Below are positions 37,006 through 48,442 of a DNA stretch of 64,000 bases, piece after piece. The stretch is taken from assembly GCF_029227915.1 (NCBI RefSeq), contig NC_079878.1:35181501-35245500 (forward strand), in the 5' to 3' direction. How positions within the stretch are numbered: position 1 is the first letter of the stretch; every line of letters starts with the position of its first letter. A model generated the notes under the pieces. That model was not told where the DNA came from and made no database searches. It saw only the letters and a program-made list of their open reading frames with translations. Source of the DNA: Hydractinia symbiolongicarpus (lineage: Eukaryota > Cnidaria > Hydrozoa > Anthoathecata > Hydractiniidae). Both the position numbers and the translations under genes were made by a program.

Positions 37006-37382
37006 GAGTTCCGGCAATCACGTCAAACTAAGAAGAATGTTATTTCTTGGAGTCCCATTGTCTCATTTATCACATTTTTCAGGTCACAGTCCACAGTTAG
37101 TTCAATTAAGTCCCACAGTCAATCGTTTCAGTGTTACAAGCGATGCAACCTAGTAATATCAGAAAAATATCGCTAGGTACATGTTGGTACGAATATGTGA
37201 CCCAACTGTTGTAACTCAAACGGACTGACACCGTCAGAAAGTCATTGTAATGTAGTTTTTGAAACTGTCGCTATTTCTTCAGCGTGCGATAACGGATAGG
37301 ATTGGTCCCAAAGTAAAGAATGACTTATTTATCTAAATTTTGAAATGAAGCGCTACCACAGCGCCCAGTCTAATCGCTGAGT

Positions 37383-37479
37383 CGATTTAGATTAGTTTTC
37401 TTAATTACTTTTTTTTTTTTTTCTTGGAAATTATTGTAAATATGTGAATAATCGACTTTAAATAAATTGAAAAGAAAAA
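37383..37479 (+). repeat. AT-rich insert, full copy 9 (97 bp)
   Basis: T run of 14. Only 377 bp after the end of copy 8: the closest pair in the window, along with 42501/42978. Confidence 0.85.
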
Positions 37480-38620
37480 GAGTTCCGGCAATCACGTCAA
37501 ACTAAGAAGAATATTTTTTCTTGGAGTCCCATTGTCTCATTTATGACATTTATCAGGTCACAGTCCACAGTTAGTTCAATTAAGTCCCACAGTCAATCGT
37601 TTCATTGTTAAAAGCGATGCAACCTAGTAATATCAGAAAAATATCGCTAAGTACATGTTGGTACGATTAGGTGACCCAACTGTTGTAACTCAAACGGACT
37701 GACATTGTTAGAAAGACAATGAAATGTAGTTTTTGAAACTGTCGCTATTTCTTCAACGTGCGATAACGCCTAGGATTGGTCCAATAGCAAAAAATTACTT
37801 ATTAATCTAAATTTTCAAATGAAGCGCTACCACAGCGCCCAGTGTAATCGCTGAGTTCCGGCAATCATGTCAAATTCAGAAGAATGTTATTTCTTGGAGT
37901 CCACTTGTCTCACTTATAACATTTATAAGGTCACAGTCCAAAATCAGTTCAATTTAGTCCCATAGTCAATCGTTTCACTGTTACAAGCGATGCAACCTAG
38001 TAATATAAGAAAAATTTCGCTAAATACATGTTGGTACGAGTATGTGACCCAACTGTTGTAACTCAAACGGACTGACACCGTCAGAAAGTCATTGTAATGT
38101 AGTTTTTGAAACTGTCGCTATTTCTTCAGCACGCGATAACGGCTAGGATTGGTCCCACAGTAAAGAATGACATATTTATCTAAATTATTAAATGAAGCGC
38201 TACCACAGCACCCAGTGTAATCGCTGAGTTCCGGCAATCATGTCAAATTAGAAAGACTGTTACTTCTTGGAGTCCAATTGTCTCACTTATAACATTTATA
38301 AGGTCACAGTCCAAAATTAGTTCAATTTAGTCCCACAGTCAATCGTTTCACTGTTAAAAGCGATGCAACCTAGTAATATCAGAAAAAATTTGCTAAATAC
38401 ATGTTGGTACGATTAGGTGACCCAACTGTTGTAACTCAAACGGACTGACATCGTTAGAAATTCAATGAAATGTAGTTTTTGAAACTTTTGCTATTTCTTC
38501 AACGTGCGAGAACACCTAGGATTGGTCCAACAGTAAAGAATGACTTACTTATTTAAATTTTTAAATGAAGCGCTACCACAGCGCCCAGTGTAATCGCTGA
38601 GTTCCGGCAATCATGTCAAA

Positions 38621-38895
38621 TTCAGAAGAATGTTATTTCATGGAGTCCACTTGTCTCACTTATAACATTTATAAGGTCACAGTCCAAAATCAGTTCAATT
38701 TAGTCCCATAGTCAATCGTTTCCCTGTTACAAGCGATGCAACCTAGTAATATGAGAAACATATCGCTAAATACATGTTTGTACGAATATGTGACCCAACC
38801 GTTGTAACTCAAACGGACAGACACCGTTAGAAAGTCAATGAAATATAGTTTTTGAGTACCCAGTGTAATCGCTGAGTTCCGGCAATCATGTCAAA
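38621..38895 (+). repeat. Short monomer (275 bp) 16
   Basis: Third relative of number 14, in the 2,712-bp HOR copy 2. Confidence 0.9.
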
Positions 38896-39623
38896 TTAGA
38901 AAAAATGTTACTTCTTGGAGTCCAATTGTCTCACTTATAACATTTGTAAGGTCACAGTCCAAAATCAGATCAATTTAGTCCCACAGTCAATCGTTTCACT
39001 GTTAAAAGCGATGCGGCCTAGTAATATGAGAAAAATATCGCTAAATACATGTTGGTACGAATATGTGACGAAACCGTTGTAACTGAAGCGGATTGATACC
39101 GTTAGAAAGTCAATGAAATTTAGTTTTTGAAACTGTCGCTATTTCTTCAGCGCGCGATAACGGCTAGGATTGGTCCCACAGTAAAGAATGACTTACTTAT
39201 CTAAACTTTTAAGTGAAGCGCTATCACAGCGCCCAGTGTAATCGCTGGGTTCCGGCAATCACGTCAAATTAAGAAGAATGTTTTTTCTTGGAGTCCACTT
39301 GTCTAATTTATCACATATATCAGGTCACAGTCCAAAGTTTGTTCAATTAAGTCCCACAGTCAATCGTTTCATTTTAAAAGCGATGCAACCTAGTAATATC
39401 AGGAAAATATCGCTAGGTACATGTTGGTACCAATATGTGACCCAACTGTTGTAACTCAAACGGACTGACACCGTCAGAAAGTCATTGTAATGTAGTTTTT
39501 GAAACTGTCGCTACTTCTTCAGCGTGCGATAACGGATAGGATTGGTCCCACAGAAAAGAATGACTTATTTATCTAAATTTTAAAATGAAGCACTACCAGA
39601 AGCGCCCAGTCTAATCGCTGAGT

Positions 39624-39720
39624 CGATTTAGATTAGTTTTCTTAATTACTTTTTTTTTTGTTTCTTGAAAATTATTGTAAATATGTGAATAATCGATTTT
39701 AAATAAATTGAAAAGAAAAA
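39624..39720 (+). repeat. AT-rich insert, full copy 10 (97 bp, interrupted T run)
   Basis: Same T10-G-T3 variant as at 36909. The left flank is altered ('gcactaccagaagcgcccag'). Confidence 0.85.
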
Positions 39721-41607
39721 GAGTTCCGGCAATCACGTCAAACTAAGAAGAATGTTATTTCTTGGAGTCCCATTGTCTCAATTATCACATTTTTCAGGTC
39801 ACAGTCCACAGTTAGTTCAATTAAGTCCCACAGTCAATCGTTTCAGTGTTAAAAGCGATGCAACCTAGTAATATCAGAAAAATATCGCTAAGTACATGTT
39901 GGTACGATTAGGTGACCCAACTGTTGTGTCTCAAACGGACTGACATCGTTAGAAAGTCAATGAAATGTAGTTTTTGAAACTGTCGCTATTTCTTCAACGT
40001 GCGATAACGCCTAGGATTGGTCCAACAGTAAAAAATTACTTATTAATCTAAATTTTTAAATGAAGCGCTACCACAGCGCCCAGTGTAATCGCTGAGTTCC
40101 GGCAATCATGTCAAATTAGAAAGAATGTTACTTCTTGGAGTCCAATAGTCTCACTTATAACATTTGTAAGGTCACAGTCCAAAATCAGTTCAATTTAGTC
40201 CCACAGTCAATCTTTTCACTGTTAAAAGCGATGCGGCCTAGTAATACAGGAAAAATATGACGAAATATAAGTTGGTACGAATATGTGACTCCAGCGTTGT
40301 AACTCAAACGGTGTGATACTGTTAGAAAGTCAATGAAATATAGTTTTTGAAACTGTCGTTATTTCTTCAGCGCGCGATTACGGCTAGGATTGGTGCCACA
40401 GTAAAGAATGACTTATTTATCTAAATTCTTAAATGAAGCGCTAGCACAGCGCCCAGTCTAATCGCTGAGTTCCGGCAATCACGTCAAATTAAGAAGAATG
40501 TTATTTCTTGAAGTCCAATTGTCTCATTTACCACATTTATCAGGTCACAGTCCAAAGTTAGTCTAATTAAGTCCCACAGTCAATCGTTTCATTGTTAAAA
40601 GCGATGCAACCTAGTAATATCAGAAAAATATCGCTAAGTACATGTTGGTACGAATATGTGACCCAACCGTTGTGGCTCAAACGGACTGACACCGTTAGAA
40701 ATTCATTGAAATGTAGTTTTTGAAACTGTCGCTATTTCTCCAGCGTGCGATAACGGATAAGATTGGTCCCACAGTCAACAATTACTTATTTATCTAAATT
40801 TTTAAATGAAGCGCTACCACAGCGCCCAGTCTAATCGCTGAGTTCCGGCAATCACGTCAAATTAAGAAGAATGTTATTTCTTGGAGTCCAATTTTCTCAT
40901 TTATCACATTTATCATGTCACAGTCCATAATCAGTTCAATTAAGTCCCACAGTCAATTGTTTCACTGTTAAAACCCACACAACCTAGTAATACAGGAAAA
41001 ATATCACGAAATATATGTTGGTATGAATATGTGACTCCAGCGTTGTAACTCAAACGGATTGATACTGTTAGAAAGTCAATGAAATGTAGTTTTTGAAACT
41101 GTCGCTATTTTTTCAGCGTGCGATAACGGCTAGGATTGGTCCCACTGTAAAGAATGACTTATTTATCTAAATTTTTAAATGAAGCGCTATCACAGCGCCC
41201 AGTGTAATTGCTGAGTTCCGGCAATCATGTCAAATTAGAAAGAATGTTACTTTATGGAATCCAATAGTCTCACTTGTAACATTTATCAGGTCACAGTCCA
41301 AAATCAGTTCAATTTAGTCCCACAGTCAATCGTTTTACTGTTAAAAGCGATGCGGCCTAGTAATAAGAGAAAAATATCGCTAAATACATGTTGGTACGAG
41401 TATGTGACGAAACCGTTGTAACTGAAGCGGATTGATACCGTTAGAAAGTCAATGAAATGTAGTTTTTGAAACTGTCGCTATTTCTTCAGCGCGCAATAAC
41501 GGCTAGGATTGGTCCCACAGTAAAGAATGACTTACTTATCTAAATTTTTAAGTGAAGCACTAACACAGCGCCCAGTGTAATCGCTGAGTTCCGGCAATCA
41601 TGTCAAA

Positions 41608-41881
41608 TTCAGAAGAATGTTATTTCTTGGAGTCCACTTGTCTCACTTATAACATTTATAAGGTTACAGTCCAAAATCAGTTCAATTTAGTCCCATAGTC
41701 AATCGTTTCAATGTTACAAACAATGCAACCTAGTAATATGAGAAAAATATCGTTAATACATGTTTATACGAATATGTGACCCAACCGTTGTAACTCAAAC
41801 GGACAGACACCGTTAGAAAGTCAATGAAATATAGTTTTTTAGTACCCAGTGTAATCGCTGAGTTCCGGCAATCATGTCAAA
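41608..41881 (+). repeat. Short monomer (274 bp) 17
   Basis: Joint 'gttttttagtacccagtg'. Confidence 0.88.
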
Positions 41882-42145
41882 TTAGAAAGAATGTTACTTC
41901 TTGGAGTCCAATTGTCTCACTTATAACATTTATAAGGTCACAGTCCAAAATTAGTTCAATTTAGTCCCATAGTCAATCGTTTCCCTGTTACAAGCCAGCC
42001 ATTTTGAAACTGTCGCTATTTCTAGAGCGTGCGATAACGGCTAGGATTGGTCGCACAGTAAAAAATGACTTATTTATCTAAATTTTTAAATGAGGCGCTA
42101 CCACAGCACCGAGCGTAATCGCTGAGTTCCGGCAATCATGTAAAA
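41882..42145 (+). repeat. Different short monomer (264 bp) with filler at the joint
   Basis: 'ccctgttacaagc' is followed by 'cagccatt' and then 'ttgaaactgtcgc', so the middle of the monomer (from 'gatgcaacctag' to 'aatgtagt') is missing. The few bases at the joint match neither side. The deletion lies in another part of the monomer from the 275-bp class and occurs once. Confidence 0.85.
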
Positions 42146-42500
42146 TTAGAAAGAATGTTGCTTGTTGGGGTCCAATTGTCTCACTTATAACATTTATAAA
42201 GTCACAGTCCAAAATCCGTTCCATTTAGTCCCACAGTCAATCGTTTCACTGTTAAAAGCGATGCAACCTAGTAATATGAGAAAAATATCGCTAAATACAT
42301 GTTGGTACGAGTATGTGACCCAACTGTTGTAATCCAAACGGACTGACACCGTCAGAAAGTCATTGTAATGTAGTTTTTGAAACTGTCGCTATTTCTTCAG
42401 CGTGCGATAACGGATAGGATTGATCCCACAGTAAAAAATGACTTATTTTTCTAAATTTTGAAATGAAGCGCTACCAGAGCGCCCAGTCTAATCGCTGAGT

Positions 42501-42600
42501 CGATTTAGATTAGTTTTCTTAATTACTTTTTTTCTTTTTTTTTCTTGGAAATTATTGTAAATATCTGAATAATCGACTTTAAATAAATTGAAAAGAAAAA
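42501..42600 (+). repeat. AT-rich insert, full copy 11 (100 bp)
   Basis: The T run is interrupted by one C (T7-C-T9). 'atatctgaataatcg' replaces 'atatgtgaataatcg'. Confidence 0.85.
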
Positions 42601-42977
42601 GAGTTCCGGCAATCACGTCAAACTAAGAAGAATGTTATTTCTTGGAGTCCCATTGTCTCATTTATCACATTTATCAGGTCACGGTCCACAGTTAGTTCAA
42701 TTAAGTCCCACAGTCAATCGTTTCATTGTTAAAAGCGATGCAACCTAGTAATATCAGAAAAATATCGCTAAGTACATGTTGGTACGATTAGGTGATTCAA
42801 CTGTTGTAACTCAAACGGACTGACATCGTCAGAAAGTCATTGTAATGTAGTTTTTGAAACTGTCGCTATTTCTTCAGCGTGCGATAACGGATAGGATTGG
42901 TCCCACAGTAAAGAATGACTTATTTATCTAAATTTTGAAATGAAGCGCTACCAGAGCGCCCAGTCTAATCGCTGAGT

Positions 42978-43073
42978 CGAATTAGATTAGTTTTCTTAAT
43001 TACTTTTTTTTTTTTTTTTGGAAATTATTGTAGATATGTGAAAAATCGACTTTAAATAAATTGAAAAGAAAAA
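42978..43073 (+). repeat. AT-rich insert, full copy 12 (96 bp, CGAATT form)
   Basis: First of four copies starting 'cgaattagattag'. T run of 16 without the usual 'ctt' before 'ggaaatt'. The right flank is 'gagttacgg'. Confidence 0.85.
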
Positions 43074-43468
43074 GAGTTACGGCAATCACGTCAAACTAAG
43101 AAGAATGTTATTTGTTGGAGTCCAATTGTCTCACTTATTACATTTATCAGGTCACAGTCCACAGTTAGTTCAATTAAGTCCCACAGTCAATCGTTTCATT
43201 GTTAAAAGCGATGCAACCTAGTAATATCAGACAAATATCGCTAAGTACATGTTGGTACTATTAGGTGACCCAACTGTTGTAACTCAAACGGACTGACATC
43301 GTTATAAAGTCAATGAAATGTAGTTTTTGAAACTGTCGCTATTTCTTCAGCGCGCGATAACGCCTAGGATCGGTCCCACAGTTAAAAATTACTTATTAAT
43401 CTAAATTTTTAAATGAAGCGCTACCACAGCGCCCAGTGTAATCGCTGAGTTCCGGCAATCATGTCAAA

Positions 43469-43743
43469 TTCAGAAGAATGTTATTTCTTGGAGTCCACTT
43501 GTCTCACTTATAACATTTATAAGGTCACAGTCCCAAATCAGTTCAATTTAGTCCCATAGTCAATCGTTTCACTGTTACAAGCGATGCAACCCAGCAATAT
43601 GAGAAGAACATCGCTAAATACATGTTTGTACGAATATGTGACCCAACCGTTGTAACTCAAACGGACAGACACCGTTAGAAAGTCAATGAAATATAGTTTT
43701 TGAATAGCCAGTGTAATCGGTGAGTTCCGGCAATCATGTCAAA
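43469..43743 (+). repeat. Short monomer (275 bp) 18
   Basis: Joint further changed to 'gtttttgaatagccagtg'. Confidence 0.87.
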
Positions 43744-44844
43744 TTAGAAAGAATGTTACTTCTTGGAGTCCAATAGTCTCACTTATAACATTTGTAAGGT
43801 CACAGTCCAAAATCAGTTCAATTTAGTCCCACAGTCAATCTTTTCACTGTTAAAAGCGATGCGGCCTAGTAATACAGGAAAAATATGACGAAATATAAGT
43901 TGGTACGAATATGTGACTCCAGCGTTGTAACTCAAACGGTGTGATACTGTTAGAAAGTCAATGAAATATAGTTTTTGAAACTGTCGTTATTTCTTCAGCG
44001 CGCGATTACGGCTAGGATTGGTGCCACAGTAAAGAATGACTTATTTATCTAAATTCTTAAATGAAGCGCTAGCGCAGCGCCCAGTCTAATTGCTGAGTTC
44101 CGGCAATCATGTCAAATTAGAAAGAATGTTACTTTATGGAGTCCAATAGTCTCACTTGTAACATTTATCAGGTCACAGTCCAAGATCAGTTCAATTTAGT
44201 CCCACAGTCAATCGTTTCACTGTTAAAAGCGATGCAACCTAGTAATATCAGAAAAATATCGCTAAGTACATGTTGGTACGATTAGGTGACCCAACTGTTG
44301 TAACTCAAACGGATTGATACTGTTAGAAAGTCAATGAAATGTACTTTTTGAAACTGTCGCTATTTCTAGAGCGCGCGATAACGGCTAGGATTGGTCGCAC
44401 AGTAAAAAATGACTTATTTATCTAAATTTTTAAATGAGGCGCCACCACAGCGCCGAGCGTAATCGCTGAGTTCCGGCAATCATGTAAAATTAGAAAGAAT
44501 GTTACTTCTTGGGGTCCAATTGTCTCACTTATAACATTTATAAGGTCACAGTCCAAAATCCGTTCCATTTAGTCCCACAGTCAATCGTTTCACTGTTAAA
44601 AGCGATGCAACCTAGTAATATGAGAAAAATATCGCTAAATACATGTTGGTACGAGTATGTGACCCAACTGTTGTAACTCAAACGGACTGACACCGTCAGA
44701 AAGTCATTGTAATGTAATTTTTGAAACTGTCGCTATTTCTTCAGCGTGCGATAACGGATAGGATTAGTCCCACAGTAAAGAATGACTTATTTATCTAAAT
44801 TTTAAAATGAAGCGCTACCAGAGCGCCCAGTCTAATCGCTGAGT

Positions 44845-44939
44845 CGAATTAGATTAGTTTTCTTAATTACTTTTTTTTTTTTTTGGGAAATTATTGTAAA
44901 TATGTGAAAAATCGACTTTAAATAAATTGAAAAGAAAAA
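44845..44939 (+). repeat. AT-rich insert, full copy 13 (95 bp, CGAATT form)
   Basis: T run of 14 followed by 'gggaaatt', with 'gtgaaaaatcgac' as in copy 12. Confidence 0.85.
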
Positions 44940-45334
44940 GAGTTCCGGCAATCACGTCAAACTAAGAAGAATGTTATTTCTTGGAGTCCAATTGTCTCAC
45001 TTATCACATTTATCAGGTCACAGTCCACAGTTAGTTCAATTAAGACCCACAGTCAATCGTTTCATTGTTAAAAGCGATGCAACCTAGTAATATCAGAAAA
45101 ATATCGCTAAGTACATGTTTGTACTATTAGGTGACCCAACTGTTGCAACTCAAACGGACTGACATCGTTATAAAGTCAATGAAATGTAGTTTTTGAAACT
45201 GTCGCTATTTCTTCAGCGCGCGATAACGCCTAGGATCGGTCCCACAGTTAAAAATTACTTATTAATCTAAATTTTTAAATGAAGCGCTACCACAGCGCCC
45301 AGTGTAATCGCTGAGTTCCGGCAATCATGTCAAA

Positions 45335-45609
45335 TTCAGAAGAATGTTATTTCTTGGAGTCCACTTGTCTCACTTATAACATTTATAAGGTCACAGTCCC
45401 AAATCAGTTCAATTTAGTCCCATAGTCAATCGTTTCACTGTTACAAGCGATGCAACCTAGTAATATGAGAAGAACATCGCTAAATACATGTTTGTACGAA
45501 TATGTGACCCAACCGTTGTAACTCAAACGGACAGACACCGTTAGAAAGTCAATGAAATATAGTTTTTGAATAGCCAGTGTAATCGCTGAGTTCCGGCAAT
45601 CATGTCAAA
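45335..45609 (+). repeat. Short monomer (275 bp) 19
   Basis: Same 'gaatagccagtg' joint as number 18. Rightmost short monomer of this class in the window. Confidence 0.87.
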
Positions 45610-46019
45610 TTAGAAAGAATGTTACTTCTTGGAGTCCAATAGTCTCACTTATAACATTTGTAAGGTCCCAGTCCAAAATCAGTTCAATTTAGTCCCACAG
45701 TCAATCTTTTCACTGTTAAAAGCGATGCAGCCTAGTAATACAGGAAAAATATCACGAAATATAAGTTGGTACGAATATGTGACTCCAGCGTTGTAACTCA
45801 AACGGTGTGATACTGTTAGAAAGTCAATGAAATATAGTTTTTGAAACTGTCGTTATTTCTTCAGCGAGCGATTACGGCTAGGATTGGTGCCACAGTAAAG
45901 AATGACTTATTTATCTAAATTCTTAAATGACACGCTAGCGCAGCGCCCAGTCTAATCGCTGAGTTCCGGCAATCACGTCAAATTAAGAAGAATGTTTTTT
46001 CTTGGAGTCCACTTGTCTA

Positions 46020-46867
46020 ATTTATCACATTTATCAGGTCACAGTCCAAAGTTAGTCTAATTAAGTCTCACAGTCAATCGTTTCATTGTTAAAAGCGATG
46101 CAACCTAATAATATCAGAAAAATATCGCTAAGTACATGTTGGTACGAATATGTGACCCAACCGTTGTAGCTCAAACGGACTGACACCGTTAGAAATTCAT
46201 TGAAATGTAGTTTTTGAAACTGTCGCTATTTCTTCAGCGCGCAATAACGGCTAGGATTGGTCCCACAGTAAAGAATGACTTACTTATCTAAATTTTTAAG
46301 TGAAGCGCTAACACAGCGCCCAGTGTAATTGCTGAGTTCCGGCAATCATGTCAAATTAGAAAGAATGTTACTTTATGGAGTCCAATAGTCTCACTTGTAA
46401 CATTTATCAGGTCACAGTCCAAAATCAGTTCAATTTAGTCCCACAGTCAATCGTTTCACTGTTAAAAGCGATGCGGCCTAGGAATATGAGAAAAATATCG
46501 CTAAATACATGTTGGTACGAGTATGTGACGAAACCGTTGTAACTGAAGCGGATTGATACCGTTAGAAAGTCAATGAAATGTAGTTTTTGAAACTGTCGCT
46601 ATTTCTTCAGCGCGCAATAACGGCTAGGATTGGTACCACAGTAAAGAATGACTTATTTATCTAAATTTTTCAATGAAGCGCTACCAGAGCGCCCAGTCTA
46701 ATCGCTGAGTCGAATTAGATTAGTTTTCTTAATTACTTTTTTTTTTTTTTTTTTGGAAATTATTGTAAATATGTGAATAATCGACTTTAAATTAATTGAA
46801 AAGAAAAAGAGTTCCGGCAATCACCTCAAATTAAGAAGAATGTTATTTCTTGGAGTCCAATTGTCTC
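46020..46867 (+). repeat. 848-bp HOR, copy 1
   Basis: Two monomers plus one insert (46711), repeated at +848 bp. It is marked by 'aagttagtctaattaagtc', 'gttgtagctcaaacgg' and 'gttagaaattcattg'. Confidence 0.82.
46711..46808 (+). repeat. AT-rich insert, full copy 14 (98 bp, CGAATT form)
   Basis: T run of 18. 'aaattaattg' replaces 'aaataaattg', so the AATAAA hexamer is lost here. Confidence 0.85.
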
Positions 46868-47715
46868 ATTTATCACATTTATCAGGTCACAGTCCAAAGT
46901 TAGTCTAATTAAGTCCCACAGTCAATCGTTTCATTGTTAAAAGCGATGCAACCTAGTAATATCAGAAAAATATCGCTAAGTACATGTTGGTACGAATATG
47001 TGACCCAACCGTTGTAGCTCAAACGGACTGACACCGTTAGAAATTCATTGAAATGTAGTTTTTGAAACTGTCGCTATTTCTTCAGCGCGCAATAACGGCT
47101 AGGATTGGTCCCATAGTAAAGAATGAATTACTTATCTAAATTTTTAAGTGAAGCGCTAACACAGCGCCCAGTGTAATTGCTGAGTTCCGGCAATCATGTC
47201 AAATTAGAAAGAATGTTACTTTATGGAGTCCAATAGTCTCACTTGTAACATTTATCAGGTCACAGTCCAAAATCAGTTCAATTTAGTCCCACAGGCAATC
47301 GTTTCACTGTTAAAAGCGATGCGGCCTAGTAATATGAGAAAAATATCGCTAAATACATGTTGGTACGAGTATGTGACGAAACCGTTGTAACTGAAGCGGA
47401 TTGATACCGTTAGAAAGTCAATGAAATGTACTTTTTGAAACTGTCGCTATTTCTTCAACGCGCAATAACGGCTAGGATTGGTCCCACAGTAAAGAATGAC
47501 TTATTTATCTAAATTTTGAAATGAAGCGCTACCAGAGCGCCCAGTCTAATCGCTGAGTCGAATTAGATTAGTTTTCTTAATTACTTTTTTTTTTTTTTTT
47601 TTTGGAAATTATTGTAAATATGTGAATAATCGACTTTAAATAAATTGAAAAGAAAAAGAGTTCGGCAATCACGTCAAACTAAGAAGAATGTTATTTCTTG
47701 GAGTCCAATTGTCTC
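46868..47715 (+). repeat. 848-bp HOR, copy 2
   Basis: Repeats 46020-46867, including its insert at 47559. The T run has grown from 18 to 19, and 'gagttcgg' has lost one C. The match to a third copy fails by about 47737. Confidence 0.82.
47559..47657 (+). repeat. AT-rich insert, full copy 15 (99 bp, CGAATT form)
   Basis: T run of 19, the longest seen. Rightmost insert in the window; the right flank 'gagttcgg' lacks one C. Confidence 0.85.
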
Positions 47716-48442
47716 ATTTATCACATTTATCAGGTCACAGTCCACAGTTAGTTCAATTAAGTCCCACAGTCAATCGTTTCATTGTTAAAAGCGATGCAAC
47801 CTAGTAATATCAGAAAAATATCGCTAAGTACATGTTGGTACGAGTATGTGACGAAACCGTTGTAACTGAAGCGGATTGATACCGTTAGAAAGTCAATGAA
47901 ATGTAGTTTTTGAAACTGTCGCTATTTCTTCAGCGCGCAATAACGGCTAGGATTGGTCCCACAGTAAAGAATGACTTACTTATCTAAATTTTTAAGTGAA
48001 ACGCTAACACAGCGCCCAGTGTAATCGCTGAGTTCCGGCAATCATGTCAAATTAAGAAGAATGTTTTTTCTTGGAGTCCACTTGTCTAATTTATCACATT
48101 TATCAGGTCACAGTCCAAAGTTAGTTCAATTAAGTCCCACAGTCAATCGTTTCATTGTTAAAAGCGATGCAACCTAGTAATATCAGAAAAATATCGCTAA
48201 GTACATGTTGGTACGAATATGTGACCCAACTGTTGTAACTCAAACGGACTGACACCGTCAGAAAGTCATTGTAATGTAGTTTTTGAAACTGTCGCTATTT
48301 TTTCAGCGTGCGATAACGAATAGGATTGGTCCCACAGTAAAGAATAACTTATTTATCTAAATTTTGAAATGAAGCACTACCACAGCGCCCAGTCTAATCG
48401 CTGAGTTCCGGTAATCACGTCAAATTAAGAAGAATTTATTTC
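47716..48442 (+). repeat. Two monomers between the 848-bp and 1,489-bp HORs
   Basis: Ordinary full-length monomers resembling those at 46.2 kb and 49.1 kb. No insert or short monomer. This is where the AT-rich inserts stop: none is found to the right of 47657. Confidence 0.7.

Larger units (their letters stand above)
34429..37140 (+). repeat. 2,712-bp HOR, copy 1 (overlaps the 2,612-bp copy 2)
   Basis: Recurs at +2,712 to +2,715 bp. It begins at 'gatgcaacctagtaatatca' and carries inserts at both 34671 and 36909. The second insert has a distinctive interrupted T run (T10-G-T3) that also marks the next copy. Confidence 0.85.
37141..39856 (+). repeat. 2,712-bp HOR, copy 2
   Basis: Repeats 34429-37140 with small differences (for example 'actgtcgct' against 'acttttgct' near 38485). 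It includes inserts at 37383 and 39624 and a short monomer at 38621. It ends where 'gctaggtacatg' is replaced by 'gctaagtacatg' (about 39870). Together with the 2,612-bp pair it gives three copies of a shared core. Confidence 0.85.
39857..42809 (+). repeat. Mosaic monomers with the 'acagg' subfamily
   Basis: About eight monomers. A distinct subfamily appears here, marked by 'ctagtaatacaggaaaaat' and 'cgaaatata' in place of 'atatcagaaaaatatcgc'; it recurs near 43865, 45730, 48550, 50040, 52650 and 63790. The block includes a short monomer (41608), an odd filler junction (about 41997) and an insert (42501). Confidence 0.75.
42810..44094 (+). repeat. 1.3-kb segment repeated at +1,866 bp, copy 1
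   Basis: Includes the insert at 42978 and the short monomer at 43469, with private markers 'ggatcggtcccacag', 'gaatagccagtg' and 'agcgctagcgcagcg'. Its match begins 1,866 bp downstream. The 0.6 kb in between differs, so the two copies are not adjacent. Confidence 0.8.
44676..45960 (+). repeat. 1.3-kb segment repeated at +1,866 bp, copy 2
   Basis: Matches 42810-44094 with small differences ('gattagtccc' against 'gattggtccc', 'atgacacgct' against 'atgaagcgct'). It carries the insert at 44845 and the short monomer at 45335. Confidence 0.8.

Noticed and set aside
21431-47657. The ~95-bp insert as a MITE with terminal inverted repeats
   Set aside because: The left end (cgatttagattag) and the reverse complement of the right end (ctttttcttttcaattt) do not match. 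Only general A/T richness is shared.
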